Below are positions 55,623-64,000 of a stretch of 64,000 bases of DNA, in pieces (positions within the stretch are counted from its first letter, which is position 1; each line of letters begins with the position of its first letter). The notes under the pieces were generated by a model. That model saw only the letters and a program-made list of their open reading frames with translations, ran no database searches and was not told where the DNA came from. Both the position numbers and the translations under genes were made by a program. Source of the stretch: a virus; the IMG/VR virus record IMGVR_UViG_3300040751_000875, positions 1 to 64,000 of that record, one strand, 5' to 3'.

Positions 55623-58144
55623 TGGCTGGAGATTCTCACTGGACAAATGATGTATCATCCCCTGGGTATGTTGAATTAACTGCATCTACTACTCGTAAGA
55701 GTAAAGAAAAATTAAGAATTGATTCACTCATACCATCAGAGATACTAGAAAATTCAGAAGGTATAAAAAACCTATTAGAGGCATATTATACTTTTATGAA
55801 TCTGGATGAATTTATTTATGCAGAGAATGAATCATTTGAAGATGTAGTACTTGATGGAAAAGCAGTATTTAGAATTTCAGATCCAAAAAATGAAAATGAC
55901 GAATTCTTTACTGATGAACAAGGAGCAGATTCTACTTTACAAATTACAACAGCTTCGGGTTCAATAGTAAATATACCTCTTACTGATATTAATGTTAATA
56001 TATCGAACGGTAATGAATTACCTGGGTCTTTGGCAAATTTAACTTCGGAAATAGGTAAAACATTTCAAGTTAATGGTCTTGATTCTTATAATGGGGGGAC
56101 TGCAAGATTAACTACTCCTGTAAAACATTGGGTAGGCCCTGGGCCATCTCATGTAATGAATAATATTGAAAGGGCAATGGACATTGATTCTAATAGCCAA
56201 AAATATTTGGAGTTAATGCAAAAAGAAATCGCATCAGTAATTCCAAGGGATATTACAGTTAATAAAAGAAACCTTTATAAAAATATTATTGACTATTATA
56301 AGGTAAGGGGATCTGCAGATTCTATTGAAATCTTTTTCCGACTATTGTTTAACGATGAAGTGGAAGTACAATACCCATGGGATAAAACACTAATACCTTC
56401 ATCTGGTAATTGGGATGTAAATCCTGCACTACCAAGGGGTGGTCAGTATCTGGATAATAAAGGCCAATTATCTAACGTAATTCGATTACAAGATTCATTA
56501 CGATACCAAAAATTCTCATATCTGATTAGAACAGGGCAGAACGTTTCTACTTGGGAAAATGTATTTAATAGATTAGTACACCCTGCTGGATTTAAATTCT
56601 TTGGAGAAATTCTAATGATTATAGAATTATCCAAAGCAATATTAGGTGAAGATACTACAGAAGGTGATACATTAATTCGTAAAGTACTCTCAGCAATGCC
56701 AGACAGACAACCTGGTGCAATTGGCTTAGAGGACATCCCATTACTCGTACAAATGTTTGCTTCAGTGTTCTTACCATCCATACAAGGTAAAATACATAAA
56801 CATGGAGCAATTGCACTAAGCATTAATAATGGTGTAATTACTACGGTAAATATAACTAATCCGGGAAGTGGATATTTAACTTCTCCAACAATTAGTTCAA
56901 CAGATCTTGGTGTACCTGCAGGACATACTCCTGCTACATTTACTACGACATTGTTAAATGGTGGTATTGATAGTATAACAATATCCAATGGTGGTAAAGA
57001 TTTCCAAAGTCCATCAGTAACTGCAGCTGCACCACCTCCAATTATATTTGATGGTAGTACTGCTCCAATAGTGGATGTGACTAACGATACAATTTTACTT
57101 ACTACAGAACAACAAGAGGCGCTCCCTCCAGGATCACAAGTAACTTATGATTCGGGTGGTGGTACATCAATTGGTGGTTTAGTATCAGGTAATCAATATT
57201 ATGTATTGTCATCTGCAGCTGGATTAATTACCCTATCAGCAACAAGTGGTGGGTCTATTATTAATATTACATCTGTAGGTAGTGGGACAACTCATTCATT
57301 TACAGGTACTACTGCCACATTTACTGCCTCTAAAACGGATGGTCAAATAGGTGGTGTAGAAATTAGAGATGCTGGTTTTGGATATACCTCTGCTCCTACC
57401 ATTACCGTTAACGGACAACCAACAAGTGGTAATACTCTTACTACTGCAACTATTACAATAGGTATCGACTCTAAGGGCAGATTAGAAATTGATACAGTTA
57501 ATATAACGAATCCGGGTGCAAACTATGCATCTGCATTTGGAAATGTAGCGGCTAACCCTAATGCTGGTTCATTGGCCTCTATAGAAATTGCTGGAGGTGC
57601 AGATAAAAATTATAGAACTGCTCCTTCGATTATTGTATCAGAACCTACTGCAACAGATGCCGATGGTGTCTTACTATCTTCTAACGTACAGGCAACTGCT
57701 AATTTCACAATCGCGCCTGATAATATACTATATACTGCACAAGAGGAAACAGATGATTTAGCATTACCAGAAGGAGAAAGAATTGGTGCAATTGAGGGTA
57801 ATATTAAAATACATAAAGGAGAAATAACTGGAGTACAAATTCCTACTCCTGGATCTGGCTATACTGCTGATCCAATTTTAAGAATCGACTCAAATGCAAA
57901 TAATGAGATTAGAGGAAAGGATCTTAGACCAATCCTCATTTTATATCTTAACCATTTGCTAGACAGATCAAGAACTCAACCTGACAATAATTATTTTAAT
58001 TTAAAAGGTAATACATATCTTGATTCAACTAAGAAGTTTGATTTTAACGAGAGGATAGAGGTATTTGGAGACGTACAAATCCAAAGTACTGATACAACCA
58101 ATATAAATAAATATAATGTGAATTCTTTTATTCATACTAATTAA
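55622..58144 (+). CDS. 7: Baseplate wedge gp7-like protein
   Basis: 840 aa. DSHWTNDVSSPGYVELTAST, LLEAYYTFMNLDEFIYAENE, then RNLYKNIIDYYKVRGSADSI and FNDEVEVQYPWDKTLIPSSG, hallmarks of gp7 in T4-like marine phages. The region about 400-720 holds several beta modules with repeated INNGVITTVNITNPGSGYLT-like motifs (NPGSGY, DAGFGYTSAPTITV), as in surface-exposed tail domains. Ordered as in T4 (6, 7, 8). Confidence 0.82.
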   Translation: MAGDSHWTNDVSSPGYVELTASTTRKSKEKLRIDSLIPSEILENSEGIKNLLEAYYTFMNLDEFIYAENESFEDVVLDGKAVFRISDPKNENDEFFTDEQGADSTLQITTASGSIVNIPLTDINVNISNGNELPGSLANLTSEIGKTFQVNGLDSYNGGTARLTTPVKHWVGPGPSHVMNNIERAMDIDSNSQKYLELMQKEIASVIPRDITVNKRNLYKNIIDYYKVRGSADSIEIFFRLLFNDEVEVQYPWDKTLIPSSGNWDVNPALPRGGQYLDNKGQLSNVIRLQDSLRYQKFSYLIRTGQNVSTWENVFNRLVHPAGFKFFGEILMIIELSKAILGEDTTEGDTLIRKVLSAMPDRQPGAIGLEDIPLLVQMFASVFLPSIQGKIHKHGAIALSINNGVITTVNITNPGSGYLTSPTISSTDLGVPAGHTPATFTTTLLNGGIDSITISNGGKDFQSPSVTAAAPPPIIFDGSTAPIVDVTNDTILLTTEQQEALPPGSQVTYDSGGGTSIGGLVSGNQYYVLSSAAGLITLSATSGGSIINITSVGSGTTHSFTGTTATFTASKTDGQIGGVEIRDAGFGYTSAPTITVNGQPTSGNTLTTATITIGIDSKGRLEIDTVNITNPGANYASAFGNVAANPNAGSLASIEIAGGADKNYRTAPSIIVSEPTATDADGVLLSSNVQATANFTIAPDNILYTAQEETDDLALPEGERIGAIEGNIKIHKGEITGVQIPTPGSGYTADPILRIDSNANNEIRGKDLRPILILYLNHLLDRSRTQPDNNYFNLKGNTYLDSTKKFDFNERIEVFGDVQIQSTDTTNINKYNVNSFIHTN

Positions 58145-58158
58145 TAGGAAATAGAAAA

Positions 58159-59562
58159 ATGACTGCAATAGTAACATCAAATTTTAGGGTAGTAAATGCC
58201 GAAAATTTTAAGGAAGATGTCGCTGATGCTAATACCAGTGTATATGTGGGAATTGGTAAATCTGATGTTTGGTCTTTAACAACATCAGATACAACCGATA
58301 CTACACCATTTACTCCGGTTGATGCATTAGACGGCTTAGGTGAGGCATACCAAAACATGATTGGTATGAAATTAATAGGAGCGGCAGATATCTCGCATGT
58401 AGTGCCAAGATACACTTGGGCATCAGATACGAGTTATTATGCATGGGATTCTGATGATGGTTCAATCTTCGATAAGAAATTCTATATTGTAACCTCAGAA
58501 TTTAAGGTTTATAAGTGTATTAAGGCAGGTGGTTCAGTATCTACTGTTCAACCTACTCAAACTCTTACTGATCCTCAGGCAGAATCGGATGGATATATTT
58601 GGAAATATATGTATACCATTTCTGTTGCAGATGCAGAGAAATTTTTAACCAATTCTTATATGCCAGTTAAAACAGTAGATCCTAGAGCAGGAGGGCAGTC
58701 ATCCGATTACTCTAGTGATAGTACTGCAGAGGCCGCATTATCTGAGGCAGATTATGCACAATATCTAAACCAAAAGGCTTCAGTACAGTCAACTACAGCC
58801 GCTGGTATTGAAAGAATTGAAGTAACAGACGGAGGTACCTATTCCGTAACACCTACTGTTACTATTTCTGGAGATGGAACAGGCGCTACTGCTACAGCAG
58901 TTATGAGTGGTAGTGGATCTAACCAAACTGTTGCAAGTATCACAGTAAATAATAAAGGCACTAATTATACAGTTGCTGACATTACTTTCAGTTCTGGAGA
59001 TGCAGCTGCAAGAGCAGTTATTGCACCCGAACTTGGACATGGCACTCAACCTATTAAGGAATTGGGAGCATTCTTTATTGGTCTTAATACTCAATTAACT
59101 GGTACTGAAAATAATGACCTTACAGTAGGTAATGATTTCAGACAGGTTACACTTATTAGAAATCCAAAATTATATGGCCCAGGTGCAGTAGCAACTGCAA
59201 GTACTCTTAAGGCATTAAAATATTTGGACTTTTCTAGTGGTGTTACAGTAACAGATTATCAAGTTGATGAATTAATTGTTGGAGGTACATCAGGTGCACA
59301 GGCATATGTTGTAGAAATTGATTCTGGTTCTGGATATATCTATTATCATCAGAATTCAAAAACTGGTTATAAGGCATTCCAAAGCGGAGAGACTATTACA
59401 GGACAAACAAGTAATACTGCAGGAGCACTAGAAAGTTCTAATGCATTAGGTACTCCTGAAGTGCATCCTGGTACAGGAGATATTATGTTCTTGGAGAATA
59501 GAAACCCTATTAATAGAACAACTACACAGATTGAAGATATTAAAGTTATTATTGAATTCTAA
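58159..59562 (+). CDS. 8: Baseplate wedge gp8
   Basis: 467 aa. ATSNFRVVNAENF-like start (IVTSNFRVVNAENFKED), TSVYVGIGKSDVW, YQNMIGMKLIGAADISHVVP, SDGYIWKYMYTISVADAEKF and a C-terminal IMFLENRNPINRTTTQIEDI. These are the gp8 family blocks. A YSVTPTVTISGDGTGATATA insertion resembles the repeats in gp7. AGGAAATAG precedes the ATG. Confidence 0.88.
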   Translation: MTAIVTSNFRVVNAENFKEDVADANTSVYVGIGKSDVWSLTTSDTTDTTPFTPVDALDGLGEAYQNMIGMKLIGAADISHVVPRYTWASDTSYYAWDSDDGSIFDKKFYIVTSEFKVYKCIKAGGSVSTVQPTQTLTDPQAESDGYIWKYMYTISVADAEKFLTNSYMPVKTVDPRAGGQSSDYSSDSTAEAALSEADYAQYLNQKASVQSTTAAGIERIEVTDGGTYSVTPTVTISGDGTGATATAVMSGSGSNQTVASITVNNKGTNYTVADITFSSGDAAARAVIAPELGHGTQPIKELGAFFIGLNTQLTGTENNDLTVGNDFRQVTLIRNPKLYGPGAVATASTLKALKYLDFSSGVTVTDYQVDELIVGGTSGAQAYVVEIDSGSGYIYYHQNSKTGYKAFQSGETITGQTSNTAGALESSNALGTPEVHPGTGDIMFLENRNPINRTTTQIEDIKVIIEF

Positions 59563-59601
59563 TATACATATTAGTGTATTACTAAAAAGAGAAAGGACAA
59601 C

Positions 59602-62600
59602 ATGAGCACAACTACAATCAAAAATTATTCTATAGCGCCCTATTATGATGACTTTGATGAAACAAAGAATTATCATAGGATTCTATATCGTCCTGGGTAT
59701 GCAGTACAAGCAAGAGAACTTACTCAAATGCAAACTGCACTTCAGGCGCAACTTGATAGATTTGGCCAGTATGCCTTCAAACATGGCTCCAGGGTTGTAG
59801 GGGGTAAAGTAACGGTTAATACCGAATATGACTTTATTAAAATAGATTCGGCATTTACACATACAGTAGGCGGTACACTTAATTCAGATGGTTATCTTTC
59901 TAATTTTGTGGGTACTACTATTACCGGTTCTGCTAGTTCGGGCACTCAACTTAAAGCTAAAGTTATTGCAATAGTTGCATCTGATGGTTCTGACCCAAAC
60001 ACTCTTTATATAAAGTATATCAATAAGGGTGGATCGAATAGAAACATTGCTACATTTGCAGCAGGTGAAGAATTCCAAAGTGATGGATCGACCACATATT
60101 ACGGTAAAGTACAAAGCACAGGAACTCCCACCGGACAGGGATCCAGTGCAAATATAGAAGAAGGTGTTTACTTTATTTCTGGTACATTTATTTATGTTCC
60201 AGCCGCTTCTCTAATTTTAGACAAATATACTAATACTCCATCATATACAGTAGGTCTTAATGTCTCTGAGACAATCGTTGATACCGATGTTGATGTAACA
60301 CTTAAAGATAATGCGCAAGGTACTCCTAACGAGGCTGCACCTGGCGCGACAAGATATAAAATTTCAACAACTCTTGTTAAAGAATCTCTCACAAATCTTA
60401 ATAGTTCAAACACAAATTATGTAACTCTTTTAAGAATTGAAAATGGAATTACACAAGTTGATAAGACAGATGCAACAAATGTAAGTACTGAATTATCTAA
60501 AAGATTGGCCAGAAGAACATTTGAAGAATCTGGTAACTATGCAGTTAAACCATATCAGTTGGATATTAAAGAGCATCTTGACGACGGCACTAATAACGGA
60601 TATTTAATAAGTGCTAACGGCGGTGATGCTGCTAAACTTGCAATAGGTGTTGAACCTGGGGTGTCTTATGTACAAGGTTTTAGAAATGAAAATATTGCTA
60701 CAAAATATATCATTATTGATAAACCCAGAGATGCTTCAGATTCTATTAACATTGATGCTAATGCAAATGTTGCAACACCTGTAGGTAATTATGTAAGAGT
60801 TACAGAATCAAGTATTACTGGAGTTCCAGATTTATCTACGTTTACTCCAATGGATTTATATAGTGGCCCTAATCAAACTGGTTCTACTGTTGGTGCTGCA
60901 CGTGTAAGAGCCATGGAAAAAATCGGTAATGAAATTCGATTACATTTATTTGATATTGCCATGGCAAATGGAGACTTTAGTGCAGTAGAAAGCTTTCAAC
61001 AAACTGCGGCTAATGGAATTAATTTTAAAGGTAATATTTCAGATGCAACTGCATTAAGATTTGATATTGGTAATAATGGTTTAGTATTTAAACTTCCATA
61101 TACTGCCATTAATACCCTTTATAACGGATCTGCAAATACTACTGAATACACAGTAAAAAGAGATTTTAGTACAACCGTAACATCTAACCAATGTACTATT
61201 AGTATACCTTTAGGTGAAGGCCATTTTACAAATGTAAATACTGCAACAATGATTTCGGTTGGTACTACTGTACTTGATACAACTCCTACCTTTGTGGGTA
61301 GTAGCAATGACGGTGTTACCTCATTAACCTTCTCAGTATCTGCAGCTAATGGTACTGCAGTTCGTGCTCTTGCAGATGTAGAGGTTGATGGTTCGGACAA
61401 AGTACAGAAAGAAAAACTTAGACAAAATAATGCTGTAGTAACAAACCAAGTAGTAAACCCTGACGGAATTTCTTATAATTTAAATAAGGCAGATATTATT
61501 AGAATTGTTAGTGTAGTAGATGCAACAGGTACTGACGTAACTGAGAGATTTACTCTTGACAATGGCCAAAGAGACAACTTTTATGACACTGGTAAGATTA
61601 TAAAGAATGCTGGTACATCACCAGTATCTGGTAACCTCACTATTACCTTTGATTATTATACACATGGTGCAGGAGATTACTTTACCGTTGACTCATATCC
61701 ACCTGCAGACTATGATAGTATTCCTACATTTAACTCTGCCCAAGGTCTTGTAGAATTAAGAGATTGTATAGACTTTAGACCAAGAAAGGCAGATACAGTA
61801 AATGACTTTACAAGTACCGGTGCGGCACTTTCTTTTGCACCGGATCCTTCTCATGCAATTTCAATGTTCATTAAATATTATATGCCTAGAATTGACAAAT
61901 TATATATTACAAAAGAAGGCGAAATTAAAACTGAAAAAGGTGTACCATCTGATAATCCTAAGGCTCCTGCAGCACCGGATGATTCGATGGGATTATATGA
62001 CTTAAAACTTGCCCCATACGTATTTGACGTAGGTGATGTTATTCCTAGACTTATTGATAATAAAAGATACACCATGCGAGATATTGGTGCTATTGATAAG
62101 AGAGTCAAGAACCTAGAATATTATACATCACTTTCTTTATTGGAACAACAAGCGGCAAATACTCAATTATTTGATAGTGGTAATTTTAGTAGAACAAAGA
62201 ACGGATTTGTTGTAGATGGATTTAGAGGCCATAATGTTGGCGATACTGCTAATCCAGATTATGAAATTGCCATAGATAAATCAACTGGTACTTTAAGACC
62301 TAAATTCGATGAAAGAAATATTAATTTAATTCGTAAACCAGGAGATACTGGAACCGTAGTACAGAATGCATCTTTATGCACACTACCACATACAACTGCT
62401 AATTATATTAATCAGCCATATTCATCTGTTGCTGTTAATGTGAATCCTTATAATGTATTTACTTGGAGTGGTATGATTACACTATCACCCGAATCCGATG
62501 AATGGAAAGAAACTGATGTTAGGCCAGATGTTATTATTAATGACGAGGGCTTATATGATCAATTCGTGGCCATGGCAGAAGAAACTGGTATATTAGGAAC

Positions 62601-64000
62601 AGTATGGAACGAATGGGAAACAAATTGGACTGGAGTTGAAACCGACGTAAGTGTTGAAAGAATTACTGGAGGTGGTCGTGGTGGTGATTTCTGGTGGGAT
62701 TTTGGTGAAGAACAACGAGGAAGATTTAGAGCACCTGGCCGTGGTGGTAGATTAGGAACTCAAACAACTACTGCAGTAACTGTTACTGAACAACAATCAA
62801 GGACTGGTCTTACTACTTCTATTTCAGCCGATACGGTTAATAAAGAATTAGGGTCTAAGGTAGTAGAAGTCAACTTCGTGCCATTTATGAGATCAAGAAA
62901 GATTTACTTTAAAGCAGAGTTACTAAAACCTGATACTAAAGTTTATCCATTCTTTAATAATACTGATGTTTCAACATATTGTAGAGAAGAAACTTTCCAA
63001 GAATTTTCCGGAAGAACAGACGTGGTAACATATGAAGGTGCGACTACTCACCCAGCTGGAAGTACAGCATTGATATCAGATTCAACAGGTAGAATCGAGG
63101 GGTCGTTTGTAATACCTAGAAATAGTTCCTTAAGATTTAAAACAGGAACAAGAACATTTAAATTAACTGATTCTCCTACAAATAATTCTAGCGATGGTAG
63201 TGAAACAACTTTTGCAGAAGCGCAATTCCATGCAGAAGGTCTAATCGAGTCAGTACAAAAAGAAATTCTATCTACTAAGGTTCCATCATTCGTGACTACG
63301 GAATTAAACGCCAGTAGAACAATAGTAGACACAACAGTAAGTACACGAACTGAATGGGTAGATCCACTTGCCCAGACATTCTTAATTGATACAGATGGTG
63401 GTATATTCTGTAAGTCTCTTAATTTATATTTTAATACCAAAGACCCATTAATTCCTGTGAGGGTAAGCATCAGGTCAGTAGAGAATGGTATTCCTACTCA
63501 AAAGATTGTCCCAGGTGCCGATAAAGTAGTTTATCCATCTAGTGTTAATACAAGTTCGGATGCATCTGCAGCAACTACAATTACATTTGATCATCCTATT
63601 TACTTGGCTCAAAACCAAGAATACGCAATTGTTATTATGGCACAGTCTGATAATTATGAGGCATGGGTTGCTGAGATGGGCGGATTTGATAAGACAAACC
63701 CAAATAATAGAATTACAAAACAACCATACGGTGGTGTATTCTTTACTTCACAGAACGCTTCTACATGGACTCCAGAACAAAGTAGAGACCTTAAATTTAC
63801 ATTAGAAAGATGTGTCTTTAGTGGATCAGGTGGTGAATTAAACTTAGTGCATGATAGTGTTCCTGCAAGACTTTTACCTCTTAACCCTATGTCAACTACT
63901 AGTGGTAGTGGAGTAATTACAGTACAGCACAAAAACCATGGTATGCAAAATGCAAATAATCCTATAGTGGTAATTAGTGGTGCAGCTGCATTTAATGGAA
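59602..64000 (+). CDS. Giant structural protein, DUF4815-like/gp10-region, runs off the window
   Basis: At least 1466 codons, open to the window end; no stop seen in frame. AGAGAAAGGACAAC precedes ATG 59602. The start YSIAPYYDDFDETKNYHRIL, RPGYAVQARELTQMQTALQA and KHGSRVVGGKVTVNTEYDFI matches the DUF4815-type N-terminus of large baseplate or tail-fibre proteins next to gp8 in marine T4-like phages. Later: a Gly/Arg-rich stretch near 62670-62760 (GGGRGGDFWWDFGEEQRGRF). Probably the wedge pin or a fibre-attachment protein. Confidence 0.82.
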   Translation, partial: MSTTTIKNYSIAPYYDDFDETKNYHRILYRPGYAVQARELTQMQTALQAQLDRFGQYAFKHGSRVVGGKVTVNTEYDFIKIDSAFTHTVGGTLNSDGYLSNFVGTTITGSASSGTQLKAKVIAIVASDGSDPNTLYIKYINKGGSNRNIATFAAGEEFQSDGSTTYYGKVQSTGTPTGQGSSANIEEGVYFISGTFIYVPAASLILDKYTNTPSYTVGLNVSETIVDTDVDVTLKDNAQGTPNEAAPGATRYKISTTLVKESLTNLNSSNTNYVTLLRIENGITQVDKTDATNVSTELSKRLARRTFEESGNYAVKPYQLDIKEHLDDGTNNGYLISANGGDAAKLAIGVEPGVSYVQGFRNENIATKYIIIDKPRDASDSINIDANANVATPVGNYVRVTESSITGVPDLSTFTPMDLYSGPNQTGSTVGAARVRAMEKIGNEIRLHLFDIAMANGDFSAVESFQQTAANGINFKGNISDATALRFDIGNNGLVFKLPYTAINTLYNGSANTTEYTVKRDFSTTVTSNQCTISIPLGEGHFTNVNTATMISVGTTVLDTTPTFVGSSNDGVTSLTFSVSAANGTAVRALADVEVDGSDKVQKEKLRQNNAVVTNQVVNPDGISYNLNKADIIRIVSVVDATGTDVTERFTLDNGQRDNFYDTGKIIKNAGTSPVSGNLTITFDYYTHGAGDYFTVDSYPPADYDSIPTFNSAQGLVELRDCIDFRPRKADTVNDFTSTGAALSFAPDPSHAISMFIKYYMPRIDKLYITKEGEIKTEKGVPSDNPKAPAAPDDSMGLYDLKLAPYVFDVGDVIPRLIDNKRYTMRDIGAIDKRVKNLEYYTSLSLLEQQAANTQLFDSGNFSRTKNGFVVDGFRGHNVGDTANPDYEIAIDKSTGTLRPKFDERNINLIRKPGDTGTVVQNASLCTLPHTTANYINQPYSSVAVNVNPYNVFTWSGMITLSPESDEWKETDVRPDVIINDEGLYDQFVAMAEETGILGTVWNEWETNWTGVETDVSVERITGGGRGGDFWWDFGEEQRGRFRAPGRGGRLGTQTTTAVTVTEQQSRTGLTTSISADTVNKELGSKVVEVNFVPFMRSRKIYFKAELLKPDTKVYPFFNNTDVSTYCREETFQEFSGRTDVVTYEGATTHPAGSTALISDSTGRIEGSFVIPRNSSLRFKTGTRTFKLTDSPTNNSSDGSETTFAEAQFHAEGLIESVQKEILSTKVPSFVTTELNASRTIVDTTVSTRTEWVDPLAQTFLIDTDGGIFCKSLNLYFNTKDPLIPVRVSIRSVENGIPTQKIVPGADKVVYPSSVNTSSDASAATTITFDHPIYLAQNQEYAIVIMAQSDNYEAWVAEMGGFDKTNPNNRITKQPYGGVFFTSQNASTWTPEQSRDLKFTLERCVFSGSGGELNLVHDSVPARLLPLNPMSTTSGSGVITVQHKNHGMQNANNPIVVISGAAAFNG

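Noticed and set aside
1-64000. CRISPR array, insertion sequence, integrase or attachment site
   Set aside because: No regularly spaced direct repeats of CRISPR type, no transposase or integrase motifs, and no tRNA-linked duplications were seen.
1-64000. tRNA or tmRNA genes
   Set aside because: Intergenic gaps are short and none contains a cloverleaf or a tmRNA-like end that I could recognise.

Overview
The window is a 64-kb piece of an AT-rich, T4-like marine myophage genome. The evidence is a T4-type core: nrdA/nrdB, RNase H, phoH, ATP-dependent DNA ligase, gp33, gp59, gp32, gp26, gp48, gp53, gp5, gp25, gp6, gp7 and gp8. TATAAATA late promoters are also present. Gene style and small-protein content resemble pelagimyophages and cyanomyophages. 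Spanins and an outer-membrane CsgG pore imply a Gram-negative host. A SAR11- or OM43-like streamlined marine bacterium is the best guess, but this is inference.

Layout. (1) 1-9842: tightly overlapping genes on the plus strand. Several begin with an MKSF.EY..EA-like N-terminus resembling the capsid-targeting sequence of T4 internal proteins. These leaders are fused to a KxDG nucleotidyltransferase-like protein, an HxGH nucleotidylyltransferase, a P-loop kinase and a very basic protein. A transglutaminase-like protein and scaffold-like proteins lie among them. (2) 9859-11770: overlapping spanin-like genes, a class 3 lipase and a membrane protein. (3) 11774-24729: nucleotide, DNA and redox metabolism (nrdA/B, glutaredoxin, RNase H, phoH, RecB/Cas4-like nuclease, peroxiredoxin, 3'-phosphatase, deoxyribonucleotidase, DNA ligase), driven by strong sigma70-type promoters. 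(4) 24741-28524: late small virion proteins, adhesin-like proteins and a T4-type lysozyme. (5) 28552-35467: behind a TATAAATA promoter, small membrane proteins, then csgF, csgG, a curlin-repeat protein, a FecR-domain protein, a second curlin-repeat protein and a CHASE2-adenylate/guanylate cyclase, whose 3' end is overprinted by another frame. (6) 35500-39836: an early module of small genes with SprT-like, SWIM and glycosyltransferase proteins, four promoters of one family, and a terminator. (7) 39828-42919: replication and late-transcription genes gp33, gp59 and gp32, closed by a strong terminator. (8) 48455-42918, minus strand: gp4, a gp2-like protein, a tail-tube-fold protein, gp26 with a -1 slippery site feeding a second frame, an EF-hand membrane protein, a HAD phosphatase with capsid-targeting-like leader, and a repetitive tape-measure-like protein. 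(9) 48503-64000, plus strand: baseplate genes gp48, gp53, hub, gp5, gp25, gp6, gp7, gp8 and a giant structural gene running off the window.

Most unusual signals: the curli-type export cluster joined to FecR and CHASE2-cyclase genes; the array of enzymes carrying T4 internal-protein-like leaders, readable as a head-packaged nucleic-acid or nucleotide repair kit; the gp26 frameshift; and four late promoters that place the ATG exactly at the predicted +1. Curli-related clusters have been noted before in pelagimyophages, with unclear function. The linked signalling genes and the cargo-island reading are inferences from this sequence.
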